DNA from: Nothopassalora personata
Lineage: Eukaryota; Ascomycota; Dothideomycetes; Mycosphaerellales; Mycosphaerellaceae
NCBI GenBank assembly: GCA_033816765.1
Contig: CM066291.1
Span: 5,084,001 to 5,148,000 of the forward strand
DNA: 64,000 bases
Direction: 5' to 3'
The translations under genes were made by a program, and so were the position numbers. The notes under the pieces were generated by a model. That model had not been told where the DNA came from. It did no database searches and saw only the letters and a program-made list of their open reading frames with translations. Shown one piece after another: positions 9,802-22,614 of this stretch (the stretch's first letter is position 1; each line of letters opens with the position of its first letter).

Positions 9802-11735
9802 TGCCACTCCTACGCAGCGTATCCGAATGATAGCCGATGGAAGGTGTTGGAATCGAGCAGAGCTTGTTCAAGTTGATGTCATTCAGATGTCGTGCAACAC
9901 GCAAAGAAATTTGGACCCTGGCCCAACAGAATTGTGGCGTCGCACAGCCACATCAAACGGTGCATCGCGATGGATGAGGCTGTCATCCGACGACTTACTC
10001 TTCTTCGCGCACGCTTCAATGGCCGAAGCCGACACTTCAATACGACGCTGTCATCCGCGTGACATTGTGGCATCAGACGTCACATCGTTTGCGAGCTTGC
10101 CGGACCGAGATCGATACTTGATTCTCCCGACATGCTTCAGACCTGGCTGTGACGAGCAGCTTAGCTAGTCGCGTCCTTCCGAAGTGCGTGCAAACTCTAA
10201 ATATCATGGACGAGCCTTCGCCGGCCAAGTGATGAATCAATCAATGTTTTGAGCGGCCTTGATGATATCGATCGTGATCAACATCGATCCAGACTGCTGG
10301 CCTCCGGAATGGACCAGGTGTAGGAGATCGAGATCGTGCCGCTGCTACGGCGGCGGAAGAGTTGTCTTGCATGTTGAATCAAGCCAGCGTCAGATCAGCG
10401 CCGTGAACGATGTTGCTGCATGTGAGCGTCAACACATATCTGTGCTAGCGTAGGACGGTCGACACCAGGTCTGGTGCGGGGCCTGACCTGCTGCTCGATG
10501 TAGAGCACAGTGCACAGAACATGCTTCGTGGCGACTGGAGAATGTCTTGTATCAATGCACAATCGTCAATGGAGTATCGTGGAAGCATTGACCCGCATAG
10601 ATTGCTTCGTTGACTCTGGCAGCTGGCAGCTGGCTTGGCAATATGTAATGTAATGCCTCTCCACTGACACCTTTTTCAGCCCAAGCGATGTGGAAGGTAC
10701 AGCGTCGAGACAAGGTGTAGTTGCCCCGGTGTGCGGCTCGGACGACAATAGAACGTCATTCAGCGCGCGAGTGGACCAGCGTGCTGCAGCCTCGTGGTTG
10801 TTTTTCCAGCATGTTTGCATGGTGTTGCGGCAAGTCAGCATGATGGAGCAGGTTTACCGGTGGGCTTTTGGCCGGTCGATACGGAAGGCCGCATGTAACT
10901 CCACGCAGAAGTCATCTGCGATCGAGGTGACGGGCGACGAGGCTGCCATGCATACCCTCTGGATGGAGCGTGGAAGGATTTACGGAAGGCTGGGTGGAGG
11001 CTCACCCGACGGAGCCACAGATAATAAAGTTTGTCTTTGTCCTGACGCGCCTCGGGTTGGGTGGGCTTGTGTTCCATCATTATTGCATGAATGCATGTGG
11101 CTCAAGACTACTGTGCGACGGCAGTCTGCAGCACATGCCCGCACGCGCAGCAGAGTTTGATGATCAACCATGCAGTGCTGGGATGGCATCGTGCAGTGCT
11201 AGGATGGCAGCGTGCAGTGCTCGCGGCGGGAAATTTTGAGTTCAGACGTGACAGGATAGGACCATGCCTAGGTAGGCCGCGCACGATCCTGGTCCACTAC
11301 TGCCACTCCTCCTACAGTACTACCACTCTCACACCAGCCTAGCAGCCACCGAACGAAGCATCTCCGAGTGGAGCACAAGCTCTTTGGCATCGCCATTACT
11401 TCGCTCTTGCCCGCAAGGTTGCTTGGAGACTTCCTTTAGCGCTAGCCACGACTCCCTTCCGAAACGGCCTGGCTCTCCAGCGAGGCTGTCACTGCCATAC
11501 TACTACCGAGAGCTGTGTGAGCAGCAGGTCACGGCCAGCACCAGACGCGTCTGAGCTAGCCAGCTATGGAACCCCATAAGAAGCGCCCTGCGTCCACCGG
11601 GCTCAGAGATGCATTTAGGGTAAGCCCACCTACACATCCACACCTGTGCGACACTTGATTTTCGCCCTTCTTCTATTGTTGCACATCTGTGACGCCTGCT
11701 CCGCTTACCTTTCATTACGTGCCCAACCCGCAGCC
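9802..11735. other. Intergenic, no supported gene
   Basis: About 1.9 kb. It contains short open frames without domains and a small 21-bp tandem repeat near 11171-11220 (listed separately). The plus-strand frame at 10690-11160 has no family signal and I do not call it. Confidence 0.4.
11171..11220. repeat. 21-bp tandem repeat, about 2.4 units
   Basis: Units begin TGCAGTGCTGGGATGGCA at 11171, TGCAGTGCTAGGATGGCA at 11192, and a partial TGCAGTGC at 11213. The first two differ at two positions. It lies in intergenic DNA. Confidence 0.8.
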
Positions 11736-12134
11736 ATGCATATACAGACGACCCTCGCCGTGCCCTTCTCCTCCTACCCAAGCCGTCCATCTCTGCCCCC
11801 CTCAAACGGTTCTTATCAGCACGACTTGATCAATATGGGTGCAAACGCGAACGTCAATCTGGACGGCATTGGCGTGCTCAACTATCAGCGAGCCATCGAC
11901 ATTGCTCGCAACACGGAAGGCGATCTGGATCCTACCATATCAGCCTACTTGGAAGGAGCGCTCACAGGCATCTGGGGTCGAATCTCTCTACAGCCGGACA
12001 CGTATATTATGTCCAAGGATGAGTTCGCCATCTTCAACTTCTATCGCAGGCGCTTCGACGAGAATGAAGTTGCCGAGCATGCAGTTGCCCGGTTCTGGGC
12101 GCACACGTACGATGCTCCTACCACAGCGGCGTAG
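11736..12134 (+). CDS. Conserved small fungal protein, function unknown
   Basis: A 132-residue protein from the ATG at 11736. The frame extends upstream to a GTG, but that extension has a low-quality leucine run. The core looks like a folded helical protein: LNYQRAIDIARNTEGDLDPT, then EGALTGIWGRI, then a LQPDTYIMSKDEFAIFNFY stretch. I recall similar wording (IW..I...P.SY.M..DEFA.FN) in ascomycete hypothetical proteins, but I cannot name the family or a function. No signal peptide, membrane segment or metal motif is visible. The next gene in the same direction starts about 210 bp downstream. Confidence 0.6.
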   Translation: MHIQTTLAVPFSSYPSRPSLPPSNGSYQHDLINMGANANVNLDGIGVLNYQRAIDIARNTEGDLDPTISAYLEGALTGIWGRISLQPDTYIMSKDEFAIFNFYRRRFDENEVAEHAVARFWAHTYDAPTTAA

Positions 12135-12346
12135 CGTCGCACGCAAGTGCCATCGACCAATCTCCTTCGCGTTGGCCTCTCGACCTTGATCATCCCAGCT
12201 TGCCAACTCTCTCGTCAATGTTGTCTGATGCGGAGGACTAACGCGGCATTTACAAACAGAGCTATTGCCCAGCTACATTGGATCAAGCAAACATTCCGGT
12301 CTCCCCTCTCCGAGTTGGTCGTTCAGCTTCGTCGATGTGGGCCGTG

Positions 12347-14547
12347 ATGCGGCATGACAACCAAGCCGAAACCAAGTACGTGACACCACTGATATGCGGA
12401 GACGGTGTGGAGATGCTGCAAGCCACGCCTCCAGTGGCCAACTCAACGCAATACCGCATATTCAAGGTGTCGTCAGCCGCCATCGCTGTCATCGGGATCT
12501 TCCTGCTGCTCTCGGCGCATCCGCGTCTCCCGTGCACGGAGTTTGCGTCAGTGGTTACACGATCCTTCGACTCCATGCGACATCAAAGCAGAGCGCCACG
12601 TGCTACGTGCTGCTCTGCTTAACGTCTTCCAGGTCTATCCACCAGTCCTGACCATCGGTCCAGAAGGCGGTCTCGAAATATCAGATGGACCACTTTCCCC
12701 TATCGTGCGCACGATACCGAGCCATCAGACAACATGTCAGCAAGTCCTCGTTCAGCATAGCTTTGAATCGTCCTATGGCCAACCGTACGTCGGTCCATAC
12801 ACACCTCCAAGCTGCTCCTTCAACAGAGTGACTTGGAATCTGACGGTGCTTTCCGCCGGCAAGCAATTTGACAGGCTCGGAACTGTATCATTCGGGGACA
12901 TTGAGCTGTTCAGAACCTCGACAGCGGAACCTACAACGGACGGCATCTCATGGACGTACCTCAAGGTTTGTGACGAAACTGAGCCACCAGAAAACCAGCG
13001 CTAAATGCAGACAGGATATGACGAATTTCCTTCCCCTTTTCAATCAGGAACAAGTTATCATCTTCGATCTCGGAAATTTGATCAATGAGATCTACACAGC
13101 ACCTTTCAACGTGACATTGACAGCGGCCTTCTTCACGGCAGATGACCAGATTGTACCAGCCGACCTTATCGTTCCTATTTCCAAGCATCGAGGAGCAGCT
13201 GGAAAGCCCAGCTACTTCTCGTATCCGAACGAGACAGCCTCTGACAAAGTGACTCTGCCTCGCAACGTCCGTAGAGCTGTTGTCACAGTTGCAGCTACTG
13301 GACAGGCGCAAGAAGAATTCTGGTGGAGCAACGTTCTGCAGTCGGCAGTTGACACATTCAAGAACGTCACGTTACCGGGCTTCTCACCTTTTCGAGAAGT
13401 GCAACTATACATCGATGATATGCTCGCGGGAGTTGCATGGCCTTTCCCCGTCATATTCACCGGTGGAATTGTACCCGGTCTGTGGAGGCCCATCGTGGGC
13501 ATCGATGCCTTTGATTTGAAAGAAGATGAGATCGATGTCACACCGTGGCTACCATTGCTTTGTGACGGCGCCGAGCATACCCTCAGATTTCGCGTGTCGG
13601 GTCTCAACGACACTGGGGAAGGCGTCGCATCACTATCGGGCACCACGAATGACTCCTGGTGGATATCTGGCAAAGTCTTCATATGGTCAGACGCAGCCGG
13701 TCATGTCACGACTGGACAGGCTCCAATCCAGAATACCTCAAGCCCTCAGCTACAAGTCTCTAGCCAACTCTTAAAGACATCGAACGGGACCAACGATACT
13801 CTCATCTATGGGGTTTCCGCGCGAAGAGACTTGGACCTCCAAGCCACCGTATCCACATCACATGGCGAAGAAAGGGTAACCTGGTCTCAAAGCCTGTATT
13901 ACACTAACTCGGGCAACTATACGGACCAGGGAAATGTGCAGACAAACACTTTACGCATTGCAGGCCATGACTCCTCGTCGAGCGGCTATTCAAAACACTT
14001 CGACTATCCGTTGTACGCCTTCAGCAATGCACAGACTGTAAGTGATGACCTCACATTGGCAGCTGTTGTAAGCAGAGGTAGAAGTGTCCAAACCTTGGGC
14101 CAGGCAGTGTTCCCGTCCGGCCTGGAGTCATTCGCCAACTCTGACGCTATCCAGCCGATGTACAAGACTTTCCAAGGAGCATGGTTGTCGACTACGCAGA
14201 ATGGGTCTGCCACCTACATTGCAAACCAGACTGAGAAGACCTCCTACAGCTTCGGCACCACGGAACAGGACATGACATTCTCTGGCATCCAGCAAACCTC
14301 GGATGAGCCTTCACAAGGATACCTCGCTGGTGTTACAAAGATGGAAGAACTATTCCACCGACACGTAATGGCCGTCAACGGGTCTGTCGTCCTCGACAAG
14401 GAGACTTTGGTCGAGATCACGGCGGACCATGATCACAATGAGCACGGGAGCACTGATGGGCTCGTATTGTCTGGCTTTCCTGGCAGCGGAGCTCGCTTCA
14501 GAGGCTATGAAAAGGTGGAAAGTTTATCACCTGGAGGAGAATGTTAG
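12347..14547 (+). CDS. Peptide N-glycosidase A-like glycoprotein amidase
   Basis: The protein matches the PNGase A family, which removes N-glycans by cleaving the Asn-glycan amide bond. The N-terminal exon encodes a cytosolic stretch (MRHDNQAETKYVTPL) and one hydrophobic signal-anchor (VSSAAIAVIGIFLLLS). The conserved domain starts at NVFQVYPPVLTIGPEGG (about 12620) and continues with GQPYVGPYTPPSC, FNRVTWNLTV, FDRLGTVSFGDIE and RTSTAEPTTDGISWTYLK. A 49-bp intron at 12966-13014 (GTTTGT..ACAG) joins this to DMTNFLPLFNQEQVIIFDL in the long last exon, which carries many NxT/NxS sequons. A second intron must lie between the anchor and NVFQV (about 12490-12620), because the frame changes there; I cannot fix its ends. 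It is probably a type II membrane or secreted enzyme of the secretory pathway. Confidence 0.85.
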
Positions 14548-17500
14548 CGGCCACATCTTGAAGTCCCAAAGATCAGCCGTCGGGCCCGAGTCCTTTCTTC
14601 CAGCCTCCAAGGCAGAACCATGGATTTTGATGGAGGATGCAGACAGCAGTGGAATCTTGGTGGCGCTTTTGCAGATACCGTTCCAGGCGTACTGCCATGC
14701 AGCAAGACTCATAGCAGGACACCTCACGCATTGTTCCTGTGATACGGAGCTTATAATTCGTCCTTGTCGATCAATGTCCTGATCCTGGCCGCCGATCGTG
14801 CTGCAGCAGCGACGGCGTATAGTATTTTCTGTACGGAAAGCACATATGCCGCTACGGCGTGTTGGTTCGAAATAGTGGTTCTGATAGCCAAGGTGCGCCG
14901 TCCAAGTTGACTTTGAAAGTTCGCGCCTCTTCTATTTCGGTAATAGCTCGGTACGGTAGTGCCCGCGCTCGTCAGCCACTTTCCCGCACTTGAAAATCGC
15001 TTCGTCGTCGTCCTGACAAAACTCTCTTGCATCGAGATTAATACCCACCTGACACAATCTTCTCGGGACAGTATCTATATGAAGCTATGTCGCCGGTCTT
15101 GCATTTGGAGCGCCAACCGTCCACAGGACCCTCTCTTTGTTGTGCATGAGCAGGAGCTCATAATGTCCGGGTCCCGGATCCTGCGAGAAACTGGTCTGCA
15201 GGGCTGGAGTGGCTTTCCACACGCGCTTTGCAGGGCGCGAATTGTTCAAACCTGGCTCCAGGCTTGGCGCGGCAACATTACCCTGGACCTCATGCTCTAC
15301 AGATCGAGGAAATGGCACTGAGAGCACCGATGGCGATGTCTTGTGGAGGTGAAGAGGCAGCCGCCAGTTCAGTGCATGCCTTCAACGACATGCCAAGACT
15401 CAACCATTGTCATGGAAGCGCCAGCTTCGGCGTGAAGTGCGAACTTGGCCACGTATGGAGGTCCAAGGTGACTGGTCGTGCGGCAGAAGACTAATGAGCG
15501 TGACCAAGCAGCTGCTTGCAAGATAATTTGGCATCAGTTCATGGAGATGTGGCATCGCACTAAACACAGACCTCACGCGTCGAAGAACCGAATTTCCTAT
15601 GAGTCGATACAATCTCAGCCTTCACCATTCATTGTGCTTGTGATGCACGTGAGCATCACACTGCGGCTCACGATCATGCACATCCGGAGAGCTAGTGCTT
15701 CAGTCACAGAATGATTGCTGTATCTGCAGTAGATGAAACATGAGCAGGTCCATTATGCTCGGCTCAGACGTCCGAAGCGAATGGGAAGTGTTCCATTCCG
15801 AGTTCCTGGTACTTGAGCTGCAAGGAGCAAATAGTCTGGTCGAGGGTGTGCGATTGCGGCATTTATCAATTCACTTAACACAGTACTGCCTGTGAAAGAA
15901 GTAATGATTAGCACGGCGTACGCTCCGATGAACGCCTTGGCTCGTCCCATTGACCGCTCAAACGGGGAGCTGGGGAGACGTCTCCGCCAGTAGGGAAGCA
16001 AGCTCTTGCAGGGATGATTTGTCACGTATCTGAGTCTCAGAAGAGACTACGTCCATGACCGTTGAGCGTCAAATGCAGTTCCGGAGAAGCGCTCTGCGCT
16101 GCATTGGCTCCAACCAACACGACAGTGCCAACCTGTTACCACAAGTGCATCAGCTCGATCAATGTTTTATCGAACGCGTATGCTTCTTCATCTTTGCGAC
16201 GAGAGGAGACAAGCCCACCCATTTCACTCAAGAAGCGAAGGATATTTTGTTGGTGCGGTGAATCGATGTTCGGAGGCGGGCTGCTGCGTCTAAATCATTC
16301 TAGATCTTTCCTCAGCCACCTCGCAACTGACCTATCGACTCGAATCCAACCACCTTCCAAGATCACTCCACGACCGCAAGTAACGTCGTACCATCAGTTG
16401 GCACTTTCGGCAACCATGGCATCGCCCATGACGGCAAAAGTGAAATTAGGTGCGGATCAGAGCCCTACGGTCCATCGAGCTGCACAGCGCAATGTCAGAG
16501 ACAAGCACACGCACTAGGACGATTCGACCGCGTGTAGTCAGTGAGTTCGTCTCGGATCCTCGCGCCCCCAGACTTGGGCCATAGTCAACCAGGAAGCGAC
16601 CGAGTCACAAAGCTCGACGAACGTTTGCTGTGTCTGGGGTACACGCCACAAACGGTGGCATTGCCGAACACGAACCATCCGAATCTGCGGCACATCAGAC
16701 TCTGAAGAGACATGAACCTTAAGTGGACAGGCGTTACAGATGACGATGGTGCGACAATTTGGTCGAGCATGTTCCAGCATGCCAAGGGTCCTCCAGCCCA
16801 GAGAACCTTTTCCACAGCCGTCACGTCAATTCGTGGCAGGAGGCTTATGCTTGGCAGTTTTACTTCCTGGCATCTTACGGAATTGACCCTGGTGGCCTAT
16901 TCGAGCCTACTGTACTTTGCTAGGTCTTCCGATGAACGACACAGAAGGAATCATCTCCTGCAAATAAGGGCCACACATTCCGACGCATTGAAACTCCGGA
17001 GACCACTATTCCTGGATGCATCCTCGGCCTCACCTGCCCAGAGGCTCGGCAACCAGCATACTACTCGCGAGCGTCCCACATTCAGGATATCTGAGCCCGA
17101 CGAGGTGATGACAGGAGGCATAGTGCGCGATCTCCATAGTTCCGTGCTAGCCGACCCTCCCTCGATCTCGCCAACACATCGACGAGTCGCAAAGTCACGG
17201 TCTAGGCGAGGACCCTCTGCAGTAACTGTGCCCTTCCGATTTTCACTCGCGTATATCAAGTGTCGCGTGTATCAAGTGATGCACTGCCTCGAAAAGAAGT
17301 CTCTGACACGATCGATGACTCTTATCCCTTCGGCTACAGGAAAATGCGTGATCCGAACCAGTGATGAGAGTAGTCATAGTCAGTAGTAAATAGTCATACA
17401 ATAGCAACCAAGAAGCCTCCACCAAAATCTCCTCGAAAGAAAACCGAACAAGCGGTTTGCAGTACATCTGAACAAACCCATTCGTCTGGTGGCGTCAGTC

Positions 17501-18406
17501 ACCACCACTGCATCTGATCTTCGATGGACCCTTTTCCTTTCGTGTTCCAAGCCACCATCATTTCAAGGGACCTATTCTGATCGTCCAAGCGTAGCGTGCA
17601 TGATGCGATGCATAAGTGCCCAACTACCGCTGTCACACCACCCGCAGGTACCATATACCAGACGCGAGTGCGTGGAAGCCTCCCCTAACAAACGCATGCG
17701 ACGGATCGAGAATGAAGCTGCCTTTACGATGATGCTCCCAGCGTTCCACGCTCTGCTTCATCCAGGCATCGGCGAGTGGCATGCTGTTCATCGAGTTTCG
17801 TTTGGAAAGGTGGACGCCGCGAAAGGGTCTTGCAAAGTGAACTGTTTCAGAAAGCAACTATCATCTCTGCTCCTGATATCACTGTGTCGCACGGACTCGG
17901 GCAGCATGGCCGTTGCGGTGTCAGCAATATTCATCTCGACTAAGCTGTAGGTGAGCTGCAATATCATAATGCTCTCCCAGCCAAAGTCGTCTCCCTCTGC
18001 TAGCCTATGCATCCCAGTTGTGTGGTGGTAACCAATTTACTCAGGCTACGACTCTGTTTGATTAAGAGCGGACAACCCTGCATTTGAGCCGCCGTAATTC
18101 GAGCTCGCCACCCGTTCCTGGAGGCGAAGACATTAATACAGAGCTTCTGGCAACGTTCAAAAGGCACAGTTCTGTTCTACAAGTCGAAAGCAAAGAACCA
18201 CCAACGCTTGTCTAAAACAACTTGTCGTCGCCAAGACAGCATAGACTGACGATCTTGGACAAGACCTCTGCTGCGCAGTCACCAGGAATTCTCGATCGTC
18301 TGAGAACCCTCAGCCATTGCAGCACTCTTCGGATCCAGCCAACACTGTCTCCAGTGATACATACTATCTTCCCATCGCACAGCTTCTCCACACAACCTAA
18401 GCAACA
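14548..18406. other. Long gene-poor interval
   Basis: About 3.9 kb between the PNGase A-like gene and the small gene at 18407. There are numerous open frames of 60-220 codons on both strands (for example 16712-17386 plus, 17489-17950 plus). None has a recognisable domain, good composition or supporting splice pattern. I see no tRNA, rRNA or transposon terminal repeat. Confidence 0.4.
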
Positions 18407-18778
18407 ATGCCTACACGCGAGAACATTTACCTCCCATCCGAGAAGCTCAAGCACCAAGAACACATGCCCGGACGCCGAAGTTACGGTCTGTCGGACAAGG
18501 AACTCGCTTTCCGACGTTTGGTCAAGGAAGCTCAGAAGTATGATGGGCCTCGAGAACGACCTCCGCCGGTTCCATCCAAGAATCCTTCTCTCAGTAGCAA
18601 ACAATCAAGCATAGAGCCGGCCAGCCTGAAGCCAGCGGACAAGTCACCCAGCTGTACCTGCATGGCGGGCTACTCGCTTTGTGCGATTTGTCCTGCTAGA
18701 GCGCAGAACCATCGAGCTTCGTCTTATCAGCCGAGATATAGCTCTCTCCATCTTCAGGATTCTAGTTCCAGGAGGTGA
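18407..18778 (+). CDS. Small hypothetical protein with C-terminal cysteine cluster
   Basis: A 123-residue frame. The ATG has a fungal-type context (CAACAATGCC) and follows a C/A-rich leader. The N-terminus is charged (KLKHQEHMPGRRSYGLSDKELAFRRL), the middle is Pro/Ser-rich, and a cysteine cluster CTCMAGYSLCAICPAR sits at about residues 84-99, possibly binding a metal. There is no signal peptide and I do not recognise the family. The stop is a TGA at 18776-18778. I call it from composition and start context only. Confidence 0.45.
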   Translation: MPTRENIYLPSEKLKHQEHMPGRRSYGLSDKELAFRRLVKEAQKYDGPRERPPPVPSKNPSLSSKQSSIEPASLKPADKSPSCTCMAGYSLCAICPARAQNHRASSYQPRYSSLHLQDSSSRR

Positions 18779-21700
18779 TTAATTGAAGGCATCATGCCTC
18801 GCAGCATCAATTCAAACCACGACGCCTCGCACCATGAGGCCACCTCCACCGCAACGTGGAGGAGCGGCGCGACAAAGGAAATGCTCTACCAACGACGTGT
18901 GTGGATTATGGCCGACTGGCAAGCTTCGATTGGCCACGACCTTGAACTGGGACTTTATCGACTTCATGACAGCGCTGGTCGCTTCGGAGTCTCCGGAAAC
19001 ATTTCCAACCCTCATCAGTGTACAGTCCCTTTTCTGAAGGCAAGGCACACCACTTCTGGACAACAGAAAGTGTCAACTGAGACACAAGTGACGAGGGATA
19101 CGCCGCAATTAAGTATCGGAGCGCGTTGTAGAATCGACCATTCTTTCTGCCCGACTATCGTTGCCATTGCACGGTACCAAGGGAAGAATAATCCAGGATA
19201 AGCATAGCAGGGATCGCAAAAGTCGTTACGTCGATACGCTCGACACCATATGCCGTAGGAGTATGGCAACACTCATAATATGTACAGCAAGAACCATCTG
19301 GGGCGTTTTGCGTGGGGGACTGAGGGGAGGTTGACTAGGTCGGTGGAGTAGCCGGCTTGTTCGAGGTGCTTGGAGAGCGAGGTGAGGTAGTCTGCTGGAT
19401 GCCAGGCTCCGGGGAAGAGGATTATGGTTGTGTTTGAGGGGGGCATTGTCGATGATTGCTGAGTGTATGCTGCCCTAGGAGGATTGTCGATGTTGTTCTG
19501 GCATGGCGGCAGTGGACGATGATTTCACAAAGAAAGCTTTCCGGCTCGGCACAGGTCGTTGGAAGCGAGACAGGCTATGTATCTCGAACTCTCGACTAGT
19601 ACAGACGGTCAAGATGAAGGTAGTTGACGTTTTAGGAAATAGCTAGAATTGGAACAACCACGATATGTGTGGGGTTTAATCAAAGTCAATTCCTTCTTTC
19701 GGCTCACAGCAGCGATGGTATACAATGTCGCTTCTTACCTACAGTTGTCTATAAGTACGCTCCGTTGTGTCTCCCGGCTCGAAGGATGCGGTATGCGGGC
19801 AGGTGGGGTTCAAATGGCCGAATTCCTCGCCATCTGCCACGAGATATATCGTTCTTGACCTGTCTGTACAGAGGCACAGCAATCGAATAGCCCCTTGTCG
19901 TCTTGAACAGTCTGTGCATACAATATACTTCCCTGAGTACTACTGACATGTCCGTGTCCGCTCGAGAGCAAAGCATCGATTCGCCCACGTCAAGGTCACA
20001 CTAGTCTTCGACCCTCGAAATAACGATGACACTATGGCATAGCATGCTGTCCTCCCACGCATCGTTGCTACGGCAGCAATACTCAACAGGCTCCCTCTTC
20101 CGATCTCCGCTGGGACTTGCCGGCTCGTTGTCCAAGGCAGACAAATTTACATTGGCCGAAGCCGATGATCAGGGCTTGGCGATGCGATGATGCGATTATC
20201 GCGAGTAACGTCCTTCGCACGCACTATATGTATGTCGCTCATAAACCCCCAGGCACCTCAAATAGAGGGTATAAAGTCTTAGTGCCTAAGGCAACAGCCG
20301 AGCTGCCGGAGGGTTACCGGCGGCGATATAGGCGCGGTAAGCGACCTAGCCGGCCTCTTAGATTACCTATACAGAGTATAATAAAGGCCCGTATATACCT
20401 AAGCACGCATGGCTAGTACTGTATGCGACCAACCTCTTACGAGAATGCGTATCTTACTAGGACGAAATTACTCGCAAGGGGTCGCACGTGCGAATATGAG
20501 TGCGAGTAACGTTTTCCGCACACCACAGGCTCAGCCCTGTCGATGACAGTAGCAGCGCATTGGGTTTGCGCACACTCGTGCGGATACACGAAGTCCTTGA
20601 TCCGAACATGCTGAGAGTTGCCGGTGATCTCGGTTCATCTACCAAGGCCAAGGCAATGCCTGCTACTGTTGTAGTCGATCGACGCCGATGCGAAAACTCG
20701 GCTTGCCGATCCTGAAGCTCCGACAAGCGTCGCGGCTCGACAGATCAGGTGTTCGGCTATTGTTCTAGGCTCGATGTCGTGAGGTCAGTTCAATCTGCAG
20801 TGTCAAGGAGCCGCATAGCCGCCCGCCCGGCTCCGCATGAGACACACGTGCCGAAGAGTCAAAATTGCACGTGGTGTGCAATAAGATTGGCAGATGCCAG
20901 ACATGGGATTAGGGCTTCGTATGGAACATTGGCCGATATGCGGCGACAGGGCTTCGTGTGGAACAACTGCTGCTGCGGTTTCATCGTTGTTGGAGTGAAG
21001 ATTAAGGATGACGAAGATGGTGGTCGCCAAGTGTCGCCGTTGTGTTTCAGGAACGGTGGTGCACGTTGGAGGTTTGTCGTGAACTCCACGTGCCTGGTCG
21101 TTAAGATCAGCAGGTATTGCTTCGCAAGCGCGTGTCGCTCAAGCATGGTTCAACTGCCGCGATTGTGGACACTGATTGGATTGGAAGAGTCTCTACGCTG
21201 TGCTTGGTAGTGCCACCATGAAACTGTTGAGGTTGCGCTGTACGTGCCACCGGTCGCCCTCGATTTGACCAGACGTCTCTATGCTGATGGTTAGGCCGTG
21301 AGCCTCTGCAGCACTCGATGCCTCACGGTGCGTTCTTTGAGCCTTGTGAAGCGCTTCAAGACGACTCCCACGTGCATCACCGAGGTCGATCTGCTGTACA
21401 TTGCGGATACCACCCTGGCGAAGTGACATTGCCCTCGACGCTGCAGCAACATCACACTGCATGAATCGATCTGGTCTGTTCCGCTGGTTTCCTCCCGGCT
21501 TGACAAATACCTGCGCTCACAGTGGCTTGTCAATAAGATCGTCCCGTATACATCGCCAGCAGAAGAGGCGTCGTCGCACCACGGCACTGGTCTGCGGTTC
21601 GAACATTGTTGAGCTCCGGCTGGCTATCGACAACCATCACCCGCTGGCCGGGTCACACCAGATGCATCTGTGACATGTGCATGTTCCAGGCGATGCTCAG

Positions 21701-22614
21701 CCACGTGTGCCTTCTTGTTCTCGAGGATTGGCGGATCATGTCCTGCTTCGGATAGTCCGCGAATTGGTGTACGAATCTGTTACCGCGGCCTCAATGTTGG
21801 GCTTCCAGTCATACGTGCCTGGTTGTTAAGATCAGCTGCCACAAGTCTTTACCGATGGCTCAATGTGGAAATCGCATTTTGAAGTGCTTGAGGCCTAAGC
21901 TGTCATGCATAGGCGCGAGCATCCTGGCGTCAGAGCTTCTTGCCACGCTGCGCAGACTGCAGCCATGTGTCGGCATGCCGTCGGTCTCGAAGAGCGTTGA
22001 TCGGCATTGGGTGATAGATAGCCATAAAGACTTCCGATATAACGTCCTGAATACAGGGTATTTGCACTAACACATCATCACCAAACACTCTCCCCCACAC
22101 CATACGCTACGAACATCCAACACAGCCACAAGTGCCTACGCGACATGATATACCTTCTTCATCAACGCCAAGAGCCCGTAACCCCAAAGTGATGCAAGCG
22201 AGGATGCGACCTGACTCGCGTCCATCGTGTTGCAGAAGGACAGGTAGACTTCTGTCGCTTCACCTGTTCGAAGCACCGAAAATGAGCTCGGGCATTGCTT
22301 GGGCTGCAATCTGTGGAGTGTTGTTCTCGTACAAGAACCGATTCATGGGATTGCCAGATTGAGGTATCAGTGCAACTGAACACAACTGCCGTGCCGGTCG
22401 TGCGTCGGGAGGCAGACGCCTTCCGTTTCGGCTGGTTGTCATAGGATTTGACCATGCCACGTTGGTCTCGCGAATTGCTGCTGAGGGTGGAAATTGTAGT
22501 TGCGATACCACTTTCACGTCATGAAGTGGTACTGAATGACCTTCGCGGTGCTCGCACTTTCGATGCCAAGGAGCTCAATGGATTCCTCTTCGGGGAGATC
22601 GAGTAGCGCCTCAT
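18779..22614. other. Gene-poor interval with repeat relics
   Basis: About 3.8 kb. A plus-strand frame at 18794-19201 has a partly protein-like stretch (YQRRVWIMADWQ, then LGLYRLHDSAGRFG) but no recognised domain. A TA-rich relic lies at about 20230-20460. Two short direct-repeat pairs are listed separately. Nothing else is supported. Confidence 0.4.
20230..20460. repeat. TA-rich, probably RIP-affected repeat relic
   Basis: The composition shifts abruptly to TA-rich words (TATATG, AGTATAATAAAG, CTAAG) mixed with GC-rich islands, unlike the flanks. This matches the other relics in the window. No terminal repeat or reading frame remains that would identify the element. Confidence 0.35.

Noticed and set aside
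16712..17386. Plus-strand open frame of 224 codons
   Set aside because: Residues look random, with no domain, no splice support and no continuity with neighbouring frames.
17489..17950. Plus-strand frame of 153 codons with scattered cysteines
   Set aside because: No signal peptide, no recognisable family and an antisense frame of similar length. Not supported.
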